Origin: Faecalicatena orotica
Lineage (GTDB): Bacteria; Bacillota; Clostridia; Lachnospirales; Lachnospiraceae
Length of the DNA stretch: 64,000 nt
Direction: 5' to 3'
NCBI RefSeq assembly: GCF_003149245.1
Contig: NZ_QGDL01000016.1
Location: 62,001-126,000, forward strand
This document shows, in pieces, positions 46,236-55,315 of this stretch. The notes below the pieces were generated by a model. It had not been told where the DNA came from. It saw nothing but the letters and a program-made list of their open reading frames with translations, and searched no databases. How positions within the stretch are numbered: the stretch's first letter is position 1; every line of letters begins with the position of its first letter. The position numbers and the translations under genes were made by a program.

Positions 46236-47075
46236 ATGAATAAAAAGGTTGGCTCAGATAAACTAAAAAAAGGAATTCTTTATATAGTGGCTGTCCTTTT
46301 AGCCGCTATAACGTTTCTTCCATTAATTATAACCCTGCTTTCTTCCTTTAAGACAAATGAGGATATTCTCCTTGGTATGTTTTCACTGCCGAAAAAATGG
46401 GTGTTTAACAACTATCCGAGTGCAGTTGAGACGGCAAATGCAATACGTTCGATCGGAAATTCACTTTTCGTTGCGGTTGCCACACTGATAGCTACCGTAA
46501 TCATTGCGTTACCGGCTGCCTATGTACTGGCAAGGAAGCCTTATAAATATTTGAAAGGTGTATACTTCCTCTTTATGGCAGGGGTCATGGTCCCGGTACA
46601 TAGTACGCTCGTTTCCATATCAAAGATATCCAGTTCTTTCGGAGCCAGAAACAGTTATTTTTTCCTGATCCTGATTTATGTCGCATTTAATCTGTCTCAG
46701 GCAATATTTTTGTTTACAGGTTATATCGGAAGTCTGGACAGAGGTTTGGACGAGGCGGCAAAGATTGACGGATGCGGTGACGGCAGAATGCTGATCAGCA
46801 TAATGGCTCCGATATGTAAGCCGATCATCGCCACGGAAGCTATTTTAGTATTTATTTACGGATACAGTGAACTGATATTTTCATTGATTCTGATATCAGA
46901 CAGTTCAAAGTATACAGTATCCAGAGCAATGCTTAATTTTACAAGCAACTATACTACCAGTTACGGCCCGCAGTTCGCATTTGTCATTATGTCAATGATT
47001 CCGATGCTGATTATCTACTTACTGCTTCATGAAAAAGTGGAATCAGGAATTCTGGCAGGTGCTATCAAAGGGTAA
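46236..47075 (+). CDS. ABC carbohydrate transporter permease, MalG type (fucoside locus)
   Basis: A 279-residue permease: N-terminal helix, FNNYPSAVETANAIRSIGNSLFVA, EAA loop DEAAKIDGCGDGRMLISIMAP, ending in ESGILAGAIKG as usual for MalG. It forms the channel with the gene 29 bp upstream. No ATPase gene accompanies it. Confidence 0.92.
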   Translation: MNKKVGSDKLKKGILYIVAVLLAAITFLPLIITLLSSFKTNEDILLGMFSLPKKWVFNNYPSAVETANAIRSIGNSLFVAVATLIATVIIALPAAYVLARKPYKYLKGVYFLFMAGVMVPVHSTLVSISKISSSFGARNSYFFLILIYVAFNLSQAIFLFTGYIGSLDRGLDEAAKIDGCGDGRMLISIMAPICKPIIATEAILVFIYGYSELIFSLILISDSSKYTVSRAMLNFTSNYTTSYGPQFAFVIMSMIPMLIIYLLLHEKVESGILAGAIKG

Positions 47076-47138
47076 ATACTTCTTCATCCCAGGTTCGAAA
47101 AAGCCGGGCCCGGGGTGTATAAATATGAGGATGGTGCT

Positions 47139-48602
47139 ATGAATAAAAAAGATTACTTAAAGCAGATAGAAGATGTAATTGCAAACGGTCCCTATGCCGA
47201 TACATGGGATTCACTCTGTGAACACCCAGTCCCTAAATGGTATGAAAAAGGCAAATTCGGTATTTTTATCCATTGGGGTGTCTACAGTGTGCCTGCATTT
47301 GGAAATGAGTGGTATCCGAGAAATATGTATGTCAAAGGTTCGAAAGAAAATCTCCATCATGAGAAAACATATGGGACCCTCGATAAGTTTGGCTATAAAG
47401 ATTTTATACCGATGTTCCGGGCAGAAAAATTTGATCCCCGGGAGTGGACGAAACTGTTTTTGGAGTCAGGGGCAAAGTTTGTTGTACCTGTTGCGGAGCA
47501 CCACGACGGTTTCCAGATGTACGACAGCGATTTTTCTGACTGGAATGCAGTAAAGATGGGACCGGAAAGGAACGTACTGGAGGAATTAAGATGTGAGGCG
47601 GAAAAGGAAGGAATTGTATTTGGCGCATCTTCCCACCGCGCAGAGCACTACTGGTTTTTCAACGGCGGACGCCGGATTCCGGAATCAGATGTGAACAATA
47701 CAGAGTATGAAGAATTATATGGGCCGGCGATGGGGGTTACCCGGGATATGAGCAATATATATGACAATCCCCCGTCAGAAGAATTTATGCAGGACTGGCT
47801 GGTCAGGACATGTGAGCTGGTTGACAGGTATCAGCCGAAGCTTCTCTTCTTTGACTGGTGGATCCAGCAGTATGCCTGGAAACCATATTTACGGAAATTT
47901 GCTGCCTATTATTATAACAGGGCAGAGCAGTGGGGCGCAGAAGTAGCTATCGATGCGAAGTTTGATGCCTATGTTTATGGAAGTGCGGTCAATGATCTGG
48001 AGAGAGGACAGCTGGATCATATTACCCCGGATTTCTGGCAGGATGATACATCTGTTGCGAAGAATTCCTGGGGATATACCGTGGGAAATGATTACAAAGA
48101 CCCTTCTGATATTGTACTTGATCTGGTGGATGTGGTAAGCAAAAACGGTGCGCTGCTTCTGAATATAGGACCGAAATCGGACGGAACCATCCCGGATGAA
48201 GATGCCCATATTTTGAAGGAAGTAGGAAAATGGCTGAAGGTGAACGGAGAGGCCATATATGGAACGAAGTACTGGAAGATATTCGGTGAGGGACCTACAG
48301 ACGTTCCGGAAGGACATTTTACCGACACGACAGGAAAAAATTATACGTCCAGAGATATCCGGTTTACGAGCAGGGGAAACCATATCTATGCAATTGTAAT
48401 GCGGTGGCCGGAAGATGGAAAGGTATCAATTGAATCTCTGGGAAATGACTACAAATATTTGAATTCAACCATCCGGGATATCCAGATACTCGGGACAGAC
48501 CACCATCCGGAATTCAGCAGGAACAAAGAGCTGGACATCGTGAGCGGGTTACAGGTGGATGCCGGAAAGATGCCGGTTGTTTTGAAACTTACCATTGATT
48601 AA
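47139..48602 (+). CDS. Alpha-L-fucosidase, GH29 (first of three)
   Basis: GH29 enzymes remove alpha-linked L-fucose by a retaining mechanism. This 487-residue protein has no signal peptide, so it acts on imported glycans. Motifs: KFGIFIHWGVYSVPAFGNEWYP, VPVAEHHDGFQMYDS and the likely nucleophile Asp239 in LFFDWWIQQ. NGALLLNIGPKSDGTIPDEDAHIL closes the barrel, followed by a C-terminal beta domain. I start at ATG 47139 (GAGGATGG upstream) rather than GTG 47115. Confidence 0.92.
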   Translation: MNKKDYLKQIEDVIANGPYADTWDSLCEHPVPKWYEKGKFGIFIHWGVYSVPAFGNEWYPRNMYVKGSKENLHHEKTYGTLDKFGYKDFIPMFRAEKFDPREWTKLFLESGAKFVVPVAEHHDGFQMYDSDFSDWNAVKMGPERNVLEELRCEAEKEGIVFGASSHRAEHYWFFNGGRRIPESDVNNTEYEELYGPAMGVTRDMSNIYDNPPSEEFMQDWLVRTCELVDRYQPKLLFFDWWIQQYAWKPYLRKFAAYYYNRAEQWGAEVAIDAKFDAYVYGSAVNDLERGQLDHITPDFWQDDTSVAKNSWGYTVGNDYKDPSDIVLDLVDVVSKNGALLLNIGPKSDGTIPDEDAHILKEVGKWLKVNGEAIYGTKYWKIFGEGPTDVPEGHFTDTTGKNYTSRDIRFTSRGNHIYAIVMRWPEDGKVSIESLGNDYKYLNSTIRDIQILGTDHHPEFSRNKELDIVSGLQVDAGKMPVVLKLTID

Positions 48603-48629
48603 TGAGCGTATTACATATGGAGGGTAATT

Positions 48630-49952
48630 ATGGCGGATAAGCGTTATACAGGAAGCTGGGAATCAATTCAGAAGCATGAAGTGCCAAAGTGGTATGATGA
48701 TGCAAAATTTGGTATTTTTATTCATTGGGGAATCTATTCCGTTCCGGCATATGCGCCGCATACGTGGGAACTCGGGGATGCCCAGGTAACTGACTGGTTT
48801 TGCAACAACCCCTATGCGGAGTGGTATTATAATTCTGTTAATGTGGGACGCGGGCCGGGTTATGAACATCATGTGGAAAAATACGGGGCGGATTTTAAAT
48901 ATGAAGACTTTATCCCCATGTGGAAAGCGGAAAACTGGAACCCGGATGAGTGGGCACGGATTTTTAAGAAGGCAGGTGCACAGTACGTCGTCCTGACGAC
49001 AAAACATCATGACGGTTTCTGCCTCTTCCCGAGTAAATATACGGATTTCAATTCTGTGAAAATGGGTCCGGAAAGAGATATTACCGGAGAACTGACTGAT
49101 GCGGTCAGGAGTGCAGGCATCCGTATGGGATTATACTATTCAGGTCTGATTGACTGGCAGTTTGCAAATGACCCTATTTTTGATGATGATGACCTTTTTG
49201 GAACGGCAAGTCCTACTTATGCATATGCTGATTTTTCCTATAACCAGATGAAAGAACTCATTGATAAATATGAACCGAGTGTACTGTGGAACGATATCGG
49301 CTGGCCGAAGCAGAGCGAAGAGGCGATGCCATACCTGTTTGCACACTACTATAATAAGGTCAGAGACGGTGTAGTAAATGACCGTTTCAATGGAAAACAC
49401 TATGATTTTCTGACAAAAGAATATCAGGTGGGGGAGATGGACAGGAGCCAGAAATGGGAAATGTGCCGCGGCATGGGATTATCCTTCGGATATAATGAAA
49501 TTGAAGGGGACGACCAGCTGATCACGGTGCCAAAGCTCGTTAACCTGCTTGTATCTACGGTAGCCAACAACGGAAACCTTTTACTTAACATAGGGCCAAA
49601 GGCAGACGGAACCATCCCGGCAGAACAGGTAAGAAGGTTGGAAATTCTGGGTGAATGGCTTTCGGTTAACGGGGTAGGAATTTTTGGAACCCACCCAAGT
49701 GACAGGGAATCTGAGATTCGAGAAGACGGGATGGAACTTCACTATACAAGGAAAGATCATGTACTGTATGTTTTTGCAGATGGGCTGAAGGATGGAGTAA
49801 ACGAATTCCTTATATCAGATTTTCACGGGAACCTCAGACCTCTTGATGAGCGCCTGCAGATTGAGACAATACCTGCCGGTGATGGGCTGCTTGTCAGGAC
49901 AAAAAATTATCAGGCCGGAATGTATGCTATCGGGCTGACATCAGAAGGATAA
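48630..49952 (+). CDS. Alpha-L-fucosidase, GH29 (second of three)
   Basis: A 440-residue cytoplasmic GH29 protein. It has the same core (FGIFIHWGIYSVPAYAPHTWE; TTKHHDGFCLFPSKYTDFN) but a distinct nucleophile strand (VLWNDIGWP, Asp222). NGNLLLNIGPKADGTIPAEQV and a short C-terminal beta domain follow. It differs enough from its neighbours to suggest a different linkage or aglycone preference. It begins 28 bp after the first fucosidase with ATGGAGGG upstream. A terminator-like hairpin follows. Confidence 0.92.
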   Translation: MADKRYTGSWESIQKHEVPKWYDDAKFGIFIHWGIYSVPAYAPHTWELGDAQVTDWFCNNPYAEWYYNSVNVGRGPGYEHHVEKYGADFKYEDFIPMWKAENWNPDEWARIFKKAGAQYVVLTTKHHDGFCLFPSKYTDFNSVKMGPERDITGELTDAVRSAGIRMGLYYSGLIDWQFANDPIFDDDDLFGTASPTYAYADFSYNQMKELIDKYEPSVLWNDIGWPKQSEEAMPYLFAHYYNKVRDGVVNDRFNGKHYDFLTKEYQVGEMDRSQKWEMCRGMGLSFGYNEIEGDDQLITVPKLVNLLVSTVANNGNLLLNIGPKADGTIPAEQVRRLEILGEWLSVNGVGIFGTHPSDRESEIREDGMELHYTRKDHVLYVFADGLKDGVNEFLISDFHGNLRPLDERLQIETIPAGDGLLVRTKNYQAGMYAIGLTSEG

Positions 49953-49993
49953 AATAGTATCTTAAAGCGGGTACTGTAAGTGCGGATATTTAC

Positions 49994-50024
49994 GGGACAA
50001 AATACGTTTTGTCCCAGTATTATA
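49994..50024 (+). terminator. Hairpin between second and third fucosidase genes
   Basis: GGGACAAAA-TACG-TTTTGTCCC (49994-50015), a 9-bp perfect stem with a four-base loop, followed by AGTATTATATT. It probably reduces or ends transcription before the third gene. Confidence 0.7.
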
Positions 50025-50060
50025 TTCAGTTTAGTAGTAAAAGAGAGAGAGGACTAACAT

Positions 50061-51305
50061 ATGTATGACACAAAACAACAATGGTTTAAAGATGCTAAAT
50101 ATGGTTTGTTTATGCACTGGGGATTATATGCGCTGCTTGCCGGTGAATATAAAGGGGAAAAAACAGACCGTATTGCCGAGTGGATCATGAACTATCTGAA
50201 CATACCAGTGGAAGAATACCGCAAATTAGCAAAGGAATTCAATCCGCAGAACTTTGACGCAGATGAAATCGTACGCAGGGCGAAAGAAGACTGGGGCATG
50301 AAATATCTGGTCTTCACCTCCAAACATCATGAGGGGTTCGCAATGTTCAAGTCAGAAACAACACCGTACAATTCTGTAGACGCATCTCCCTGCCACCGCG
50401 ATTTTGTAAAAGAGCTGGCCGACGCCTGCCATAAATATGACATGAAATTTGGTTTGTATTATTCTCAGGCACAGGATTGGGATGACCCGGATGGGTTCAT
50501 GCAGACAAAAGAAAACAGCCATAAAAATTTCCAGAGATATCTGGACGAAAAATGCAAACCGCAGCTTCGGGAAATATTAACACAGTACGGAGAAATTGCA
50601 CTGCTCTGGTTTGACACACCTATGGGTATTACTAAGCAGCAGACGCAGGAACTGATTGATCTGGTAAAATCCTTACAGCCAAATTGCATTATCAGCGGCC
50701 GTGCGGGAAACCATATGGGCGATTATATGACAACAGGAGATAATTTCATACCGAGACTTCCATACGAAGGAGACTGGGAAGTTCCGGCAACCCTGAATGA
50801 CACATGGGGCTTCAATAAATACGATCACAACTGGAAAAAAGCAGATGACATCATCCGCCTGCTGCTGAAAATCAACAGCAGGGGAGGGAACTACCTGTTG
50901 AATATCGGTCCCGACGCCGACGGAAACGTGCCAAAAGAAAGCATTGAGATATTAAACGAAGTAGGAAAATATGTAAAAGAAAATGCAGAAGCAATCTATG
51001 GCACGAAACGCGTGGCCCTGTACCATTACGAATTAGAGTGGGCACAGTTTACTTCAAAAGACTACAAACTATTCGTACATGTCCTTCAGCCCCGCATGCG
51101 CGTGGAAGTCATAAACATCGCTAATCAGGTGAAACGGGCATACATCGTCAGAGATGGAAGAGAACTTGAATTCACCGTAGGAAAAGTATGCGAAGGCGAC
51201 GGATATATAGAAGTAGAACTTCCGGAAGATATGCAGGAACAAAAAAATTACGCAGTCTGTATTGAAATGGAAGAAAAAGAACCAATTTTCGAAGAAATCC
51301 AGTAA
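50061..51305 (+). CDS. Alpha-L-fucosidase, GH29 (third of three)
   Basis: A 414-residue cytoplasmic GH29 member. Motifs: KYGLFMHWGLYALLAGEYKG, FTSKHHEGFAMFKSETTPYNS, likely nucleophile Asp185 in LLWFDTPMG, and RGGNYLLNIGPDADGNVPKESI. The opening AKYGLFMHWG and sequence around the nucleophile place it in a different GH29 branch from the other two. It has its own leader with AGAGAGGA upstream and a hairpin before it, so its expression may differ. Confidence 0.9.
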   Translation: MYDTKQQWFKDAKYGLFMHWGLYALLAGEYKGEKTDRIAEWIMNYLNIPVEEYRKLAKEFNPQNFDADEIVRRAKEDWGMKYLVFTSKHHEGFAMFKSETTPYNSVDASPCHRDFVKELADACHKYDMKFGLYYSQAQDWDDPDGFMQTKENSHKNFQRYLDEKCKPQLREILTQYGEIALLWFDTPMGITKQQTQELIDLVKSLQPNCIISGRAGNHMGDYMTTGDNFIPRLPYEGDWEVPATLNDTWGFNKYDHNWKKADDIIRLLLKINSRGGNYLLNIGPDADGNVPKESIEILNEVGKYVKENAEAIYGTKRVALYHYELEWAQFTSKDYKLFVHVLQPRMRVEVINIANQVKRAYIVRDGRELEFTVGKVCEGDGYIEVELPEDMQEQKNYAVCIEMEEKEPIFEEIQ

Positions 51306-51375
51306 AAAAATACTAATACGATGAATACCGCCGACAAATGCAAGAGTGCCAGTTGCATTCTCGTTAAGCCGTCTG

Positions 51376-51402
51376 ATCCGCAGGCCTTTTAGTCCTGCGG
51401 AT
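51376..51402 (+). terminator. Terminator-like hairpin after the fucosidase operon
   Basis: ATCCGCAGG (51376-51384) pairs with CCTGCGGAT (51394-51402), loop CCTTTTAGT, followed by TATTCATGTTTTAACC. A smaller stem AATGCAA/TTGCATT lies just upstream. I see nothing else in 51306-51544. Confidence 0.65.
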
Positions 51403-51544
51403 TATTCATGTTTTAACCTTTGTTTTGATAAAAAACTGTAATTTCGAAAAGACGCATCCGTGAGGAGCCATCCTCCCTCCCACAGAAAGCTGGTTTATCC
51501 AGACAGAAAGTTCGTATGCTTGGAGTGTTGGTCGGGCAGGCGTA

Positions 51545-51573
51545 TTGCGAAATCATTTTTTTGATTGTATAAT
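51545..51573 (+). promoter_or_regulatory. Promoter of the plus-strand LacI gene
   Basis: TTGCGA (51545-51550) and TATAAT (51568-51573) at 17-bp spacing, about 33 bp before the start codon. Confidence 0.7.
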
Positions 51574-51606
51574 GGTGTATAGATTTATGGAGAATAGGGG
51601 GAAATG

Positions 51607-52641
51607 ATGGCTGTTACGATCAAGGATGTTGCCAGGGAGACGAATCTTGCGATATCGACTATTTCTAAATATATGAATGGGGGTAATGTGCGGGGTAAGA
51701 ACCGTAAGCTGATAGAGGAAGCTGTGCAGCGGCTTGGGTACCGGCCGAATAATGCAGCCCGGGGGCTGAGGAGCTCCCGGAGTTTTTTAGTTGGCCTGAT
51801 TCTGGACGGTTTGGATAATCAGTTTTTTTCACCCATTGCTTCTCAGATTACAGAGAGGCTGAATGAACAAGGATATCATGTTATTGTATGCTGCCATAGG
51901 GATAGTATTAAAAAGGCGAGGAAATCAGTAGATTTTATGCTGGAAAATCAGGTGGACGGAATGATTCTCCTTCCGCTTTCAAGTGATGAAGATTATTTGG
52001 AAAGTGCCAGAATAAATCGTGTTCCGGTTGTGACATTAGACCGGCTGGAGATGCCGGATTTTGATATGGTAGGAAGCAATGCAGCCGTTGGCAGCTATAA
52101 TGCTGTTGAATATCTGATACAGCAGGGGCACAGAAAGATTGCGGTCTTATCCGGGACGGATAAGAAGACGGGTGGACTGAAGGCCGGACAGGAGAGGCTG
52201 AAAGGATACAAACGGGCGCTGGAGGACTATATGATTCCTTTGAAAGAAGAGTATATTGCCAGTGGCGATTTCAGCTTTTCATCGGGGTATGAAGGGATGA
52301 AACGGATATGGCAGCTTAAGGACAGGCCCACTGCTATATTTATTTCTAATTACAATATGACACTAGGGGCAGTTACGCTGCTGCATAATCTTGGTATTGC
52401 GATCCCGGAAGAACTTTCTTTGGTATCATTTGATGATTTGGAATTTTCCGAATTATGCCAGCCGAACCTGACAGCAGTCAGGCAGCCGGCCGAAGAAATT
52501 GCAAAAGAAAGTGTGGATTTGCTGCTGAAAAGAATGCAGGGTGACTACACTAATTTTCCGGAATACAGGAAATTACCTGCAAAACTGTTTATCAGAGATT
52601 CTGTCAGGGCAATCAGCCGGAATGCAGAAACTGCCACTTAA
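51607..52641 (+). CDS. LacI family transcriptional regulator (first)
   Basis: A 344-residue repressor-type protein. The N-terminal LacI helix-turn-helix with hinge (VTIKDVARETNLAISTISKYMNGGNVRGKNR... YRPNNAARGLR) precedes a periplasmic-binding-like domain with a conserved LVSFDDLEFSELCQPNLTAVRQP region. The ATG at 51607 is five bases after GGGGG and is preferred to the adjacent ATG at 51604. Position directly after the fucosidase operon makes it the likely regulator of that operon (inference). Confidence 0.92.
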   Translation: MAVTIKDVARETNLAISTISKYMNGGNVRGKNRKLIEEAVQRLGYRPNNAARGLRSSRSFLVGLILDGLDNQFFSPIASQITERLNEQGYHVIVCCHRDSIKKARKSVDFMLENQVDGMILLPLSSDEDYLESARINRVPVVTLDRLEMPDFDMVGSNAAVGSYNAVEYLIQQGHRKIAVLSGTDKKTGGLKAGQERLKGYKRALEDYMIPLKEEYIASGDFSFSSGYEGMKRIWQLKDRPTAIFISNYNMTLGAVTLLHNLGIAIPEELSLVSFDDLEFSELCQPNLTAVRQPAEEIAKESVDLLLKRMQGDYTNFPEYRKLPAKLFIRDSVRAISRNAETAT

Positions 52642-52655
52642 TCAGGGGGAGGTTT

Positions 52656-53663
52656 TTAAGAAATATCCTTTACAGAATCACGCTCTATAAATTGTGCTTT
52701 CACATAGGATACCTGAGGAAAATCTTCCCAGTCTCCCCTCATACGTTTCAAAAGCAGACGGCCGGCTTCCTTCCCGAGTGCTGGAAAGTCCTGCAGCATG
52801 ACTGTGATAGGAGGGTGGATAGCTGAAAATATCTCGTCATCGTCAAAAGTAACCAGAGATAAATCATCCGGTATACGAAGGTCATACTTATGAAGCAGCT
52901 GAATACAGGCCATGATATAATAATAATTCAGTGAAAAAACAGCAGTGGGTCTCTCAGGGAGTTCCATCATTTTCTGAAAGAGCTGCAGGCCGGACTGGGC
53001 ATTGTATGTCCCATTATAAACGATCTGGTGATCTTCTGATATGCCGTGCTCCAGACAAGCCTGGCGGAATCCCCTGATCCGTTCCATTGCAGTGTAGCTG
53101 TCTGCGGGACCGCCGATAACACCGATTCTTTTATGTCCATGCTGTATAAGATAAAGAGTCATTTCATAGGCACTCTCATAATTGTTGGATGTTACAGAGT
53201 CGAGGGTACATGTCTTTAAAATCTGGTCGAGGAATATGCAAGGGATATTTGCCTCCTGCATCAGCTGTATAAGATTGCTTTTTTCTATATTTTCATCTAC
53301 CATAATGCAGCCTTCAGTCTGAATGCTCAACAACTGCTGGTATGTTTCAGACTGGTCAGTCTTGGAGGGATTATAAGCCATCACAATGGTGGAATAATTG
53401 TGTTTTTGCATATATTCTTCGATATAGGTGGTAATGGAACCCCAAAAATAATCACTGAAAGATGGCAGGAGAATTGTAATCGTATTACTCTTTTTGCTGC
53501 GAAGCCTCTGGGCACTCCTGTTTGGGATATATCCTAATTTTTTAATACTTGCTTCAATTGCCATTTTATTTTCAGGAGCAATTTTTTTCCCGTTTAAATA
53601 TTTGGATATGGTGGCCGGTGAAAGACCGGTGTCTTTTACGATGTCTTTAATTGTAGCACTCAT
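52656..53663 (-). CDS. LacI family transcriptional regulator (second)
   Basis: A 335-residue LacI-type protein with HTH TIKDIVKDTGLSPATISKYLNGKKIAPENKM and NRSAQRLRS hinge. The ligand-binding domain ends in LVTFDDDEIFSAIHPPITVMLQDFP. It is convergent with the first LacI gene, with only 14 bp between stops and no terminator seen. The two proteins share architecture but are clearly diverged, so they probably recognise different operators or inducers. Confidence 0.92.
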   Translation of the reverse strand: MSATIKDIVKDTGLSPATISKYLNGKKIAPENKMAIEASIKKLGYIPNRSAQRLRSKKSNTITILLPSFSDYFWGSITTYIEEYMQKHNYSTIVMAYNPSKTDQSETYQQLLSIQTEGCIMVDENIEKSNLIQLMQEANIPCIFLDQILKTCTLDSVTSNNYESAYEMTLYLIQHGHKRIGVIGGPADSYTAMERIRGFRQACLEHGISEDHQIVYNGTYNAQSGLQLFQKMMELPERPTAVFSLNYYYIMACIQLLHKYDLRIPDDLSLVTFDDDEIFSAIHPPITVMLQDFPALGKEAGRLLLKRMRGDWEDFPQVSYVKAQFIERDSVKDIS

Positions 53664-53783
53664 TCTAAAGACCTCCCTTTTGCTTAGTCAAACCGAAAAT
53701 TCACAATCCGTTTTGCTGCCTGCATTTAGTATAATATTTGAAACGAAAAAAATCAATCGAAGAAGTGAATCGTATGGACAATG

Positions 53784-53814
53784 CTACTGTTTAAAACGTG
53801 CCGTGCACAGTAAC
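53784..53814 (+). repeat. Structured repeat element, copy C (internally deleted)
   Basis: It joins a left end like copy A (TACTGTT...GTGCCGTGCAC) directly to copy A's right end (GTGCACAGTAAC). The junction is the shared GTGCAC. About 110 bp of the full element are missing. It ends 29 bp before the GIY-YIG gene. Confidence 0.75.
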
Positions 53815-53843
53815 TGGACAATAATTTAAAGGAAGAGATAAAT

Positions 53844-54107
53844 ATGAATTTTACTTATATACTGAGATGCAATGATGGAAGTCTGTATACCGGCTGGACA
53901 AATGACCTTGAAAAGCGGCTGGGTGACCATAACGCAGGGAAGGGCGCTAAGTATACAAAGGGCAGGAGACCCGTGGAACTGGCCTATTATGAGATTTATG
54001 AGACAAAGGAAGAAGCAATGAAACGGGAATATGCAATCAAGCACCTTACCCGGGAGCAGAAGATGAATCTGCTCCATATGGGGAAAGGTAAGGATAAATG
54101 TGAATAA
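53844..54107 (+). CDS. GIY-YIG domain protein (UPF0213-like)
   Basis: An 87-residue single-domain protein. FTYILRCNDGSLYTGWTNDLEKRLGDHN shows the GIY-YIG pattern (YIL...YTG), the catalytic Arg and the KGAKYTKGRRP block. A Glu follows in YYEIYETKEEAMKRE. Members are small DNA nucleases or repair-related proteins of unclear role. Ribosome-binding site AAAGGAAGAG. Confidence 0.88.
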   Translation: MNFTYILRCNDGSLYTGWTNDLEKRLGDHNAGKGAKYTKGRRPVELAYYEIYETKEEAMKREYAIKHLTREQKMNLLHMGKGKDKCE

Positions 54108-54182
54108 ATAAAAATATTAACCAATCATACTTAAAACCATAAATATAAACTGCAGGCCGCTGTTTACAGATCTGCCTGCAAA

Positions 54183-54887
54183 TTAATTGCTTCTGTTCCG
54201 TACCTGTTGAATATAATCCTGAATATCCTCTTTCTTCAAGTGAAATTTCTGGTGTAGTTTTTCACAGACGGTGGATTCTCCATACCCGTCTTCAAGCAGG
54301 ATTTCAACAAAAAGCAGGATATCATTACGGGTGACTTCTTTAGTGACTTTGTTGGTGACTTCTTTAGTGACTTTGTTAGTAACTTCTATGGTAACTTTAT
54401 TTGTAACTTCTTCAGTAACCTCTTTAGTGATTTCTTTAGCAATTTCCTTAGTAGCCTTTTCCAGGTCCTCAGCCCATAATTCATGCAGTGCTTCGCACAT
54501 TGATCTCGCCTCCTCCATTGCCGCGGGGTTAGCCCGCACTATTAAATCCATAGCAGCCTGATAGAGTCTGGAATCTTTATGCTTTTCATAGTCTTCAAAC
54601 AGAACATTCAGATTCTGGTCAGGCTGTAAGTCTGTACGCAGACTGCCCAGCCATCGGTTCTCTTCCGGACTTTTATATTCGAAGATATTATGTCCCTTTA
54701 ATAATCGGCCCATATTCTTTTTCAACGGTTCAGAACCATTTTTTTTAATGACCAGTGCATCAATCCTCATGGGCATCTTGTTTAATTCCAACTCGGAAAG
54801 AAAAATAAGACGGTCAGCCTCCTCTCCAAAGTCAATCTGCATGGCGGCAATAAATGCCGGATGCCATTGCAGCCTTTTATCTGTCAT
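54183..54887 (-). CDS. PD-(D/E)XK (Rpn-like) nuclease-family protein with internal deletion
   Basis: The first 70 residues (MTDKRLQWHPAFIAAMQIDFGEEADRLIF... MRIDALVIKK... NIFEYKSPEE) match the Lachnospiraceae family that carries a PD-(D/E)XK core, keeping Asp and the E-x-K of EYKS. The next residues ENRWLGSLRTDLQ belong to the family's later part. In full-length members I recall about 90-100 residues in between, so an in-frame deletion is likely. A KEVT/NKVT tetrapeptide repeat follows. Start 54887 has GGAGGTG upstream. Activity is doubtful. Confidence 0.7.
   Translation of the reverse strand: MTDKRLQWHPAFIAAMQIDFGEEADRLIFLSELELNKMPMRIDALVIKKNGSEPLKKNMGRLLKGHNIFEYKSPEENRWLGSLRTDLQPDQNLNVLFEDYEKHKDSRLYQAAMDLIVRANPAAMEEARSMCEALHELWAEDLEKATKEIAKEITKEVTEEVTNKVTIEVTNKVTKEVTNKVTKEVTRNDILLFVEILLEDGYGESTVCEKLHQKFHLKKEDIQDYIQQVRNRSN
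54339..54450 (-). repeat. In-frame short tandem repeats (KEVT/NKVT units)
   Basis: Twelve-base units related to AAAGAAGTCACC/AACAAAGTCACT repeat about nine times, encoding a Lys-Glu-Val-Thr/Asn-Lys-Val-Thr helix or coiled-coil. Unit number probably varies between strains. Confidence 0.8.
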
Positions 54888-55238
54888 GTACTGCACCTCC
54901 ATTATAGCATGTGAAATGTACGGAGTATATCTGTTTGTGACTTAAAAATGTGCATTACTGTTCGCTGATATGACTATTTCAGGTCATCTGGGAACAATAA
55001 TCCACTGACAGTCCTGTAAACAATAATCTTTTTTATCTGTTGCAGCTTTATTCAATTGTGAAATACAAATCTGGATTTTTTGACGAAAGTCAGAAAATAT
55101 AATATTCCGGAAATAAAGATTTGTATGGTCAGAATACCATTTCGGAAAAACAATTTCAATGTGTTTATTGTTGAAAAATAGGGGTATATTGTTGATACTT
55201 TAGAAGTTAGATTTGTGGAAATGTATATTAGTTTATAA
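54888..55238. other. AT-rich intergenic stretch without a recognisable gene
   Basis: No supported gene is seen on either strand in these about 350 bp. Only promoter-like AT runs and short repeats are present. Confidence 0.5.
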
Positions 55239-55280
55239 AAACGACCATGCATGAACAGAAATGTTCATGCATGGTCGTTT
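55235..55280 (-). terminator. Terminator after rubrerythrin
   Basis: AAACGACCATGCATGAAC pairs perfectly with GTTCATGCATGGTCGTTT, six-base loop, and the minus strand continues TTTATAAAC. The stem contains nested GCATGC-type symmetry. Confidence 0.9.
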
Positions 55281-55315
55281 GTTATTTTGATCACGCCTAA
55301 AGATATGGCCCGTAT

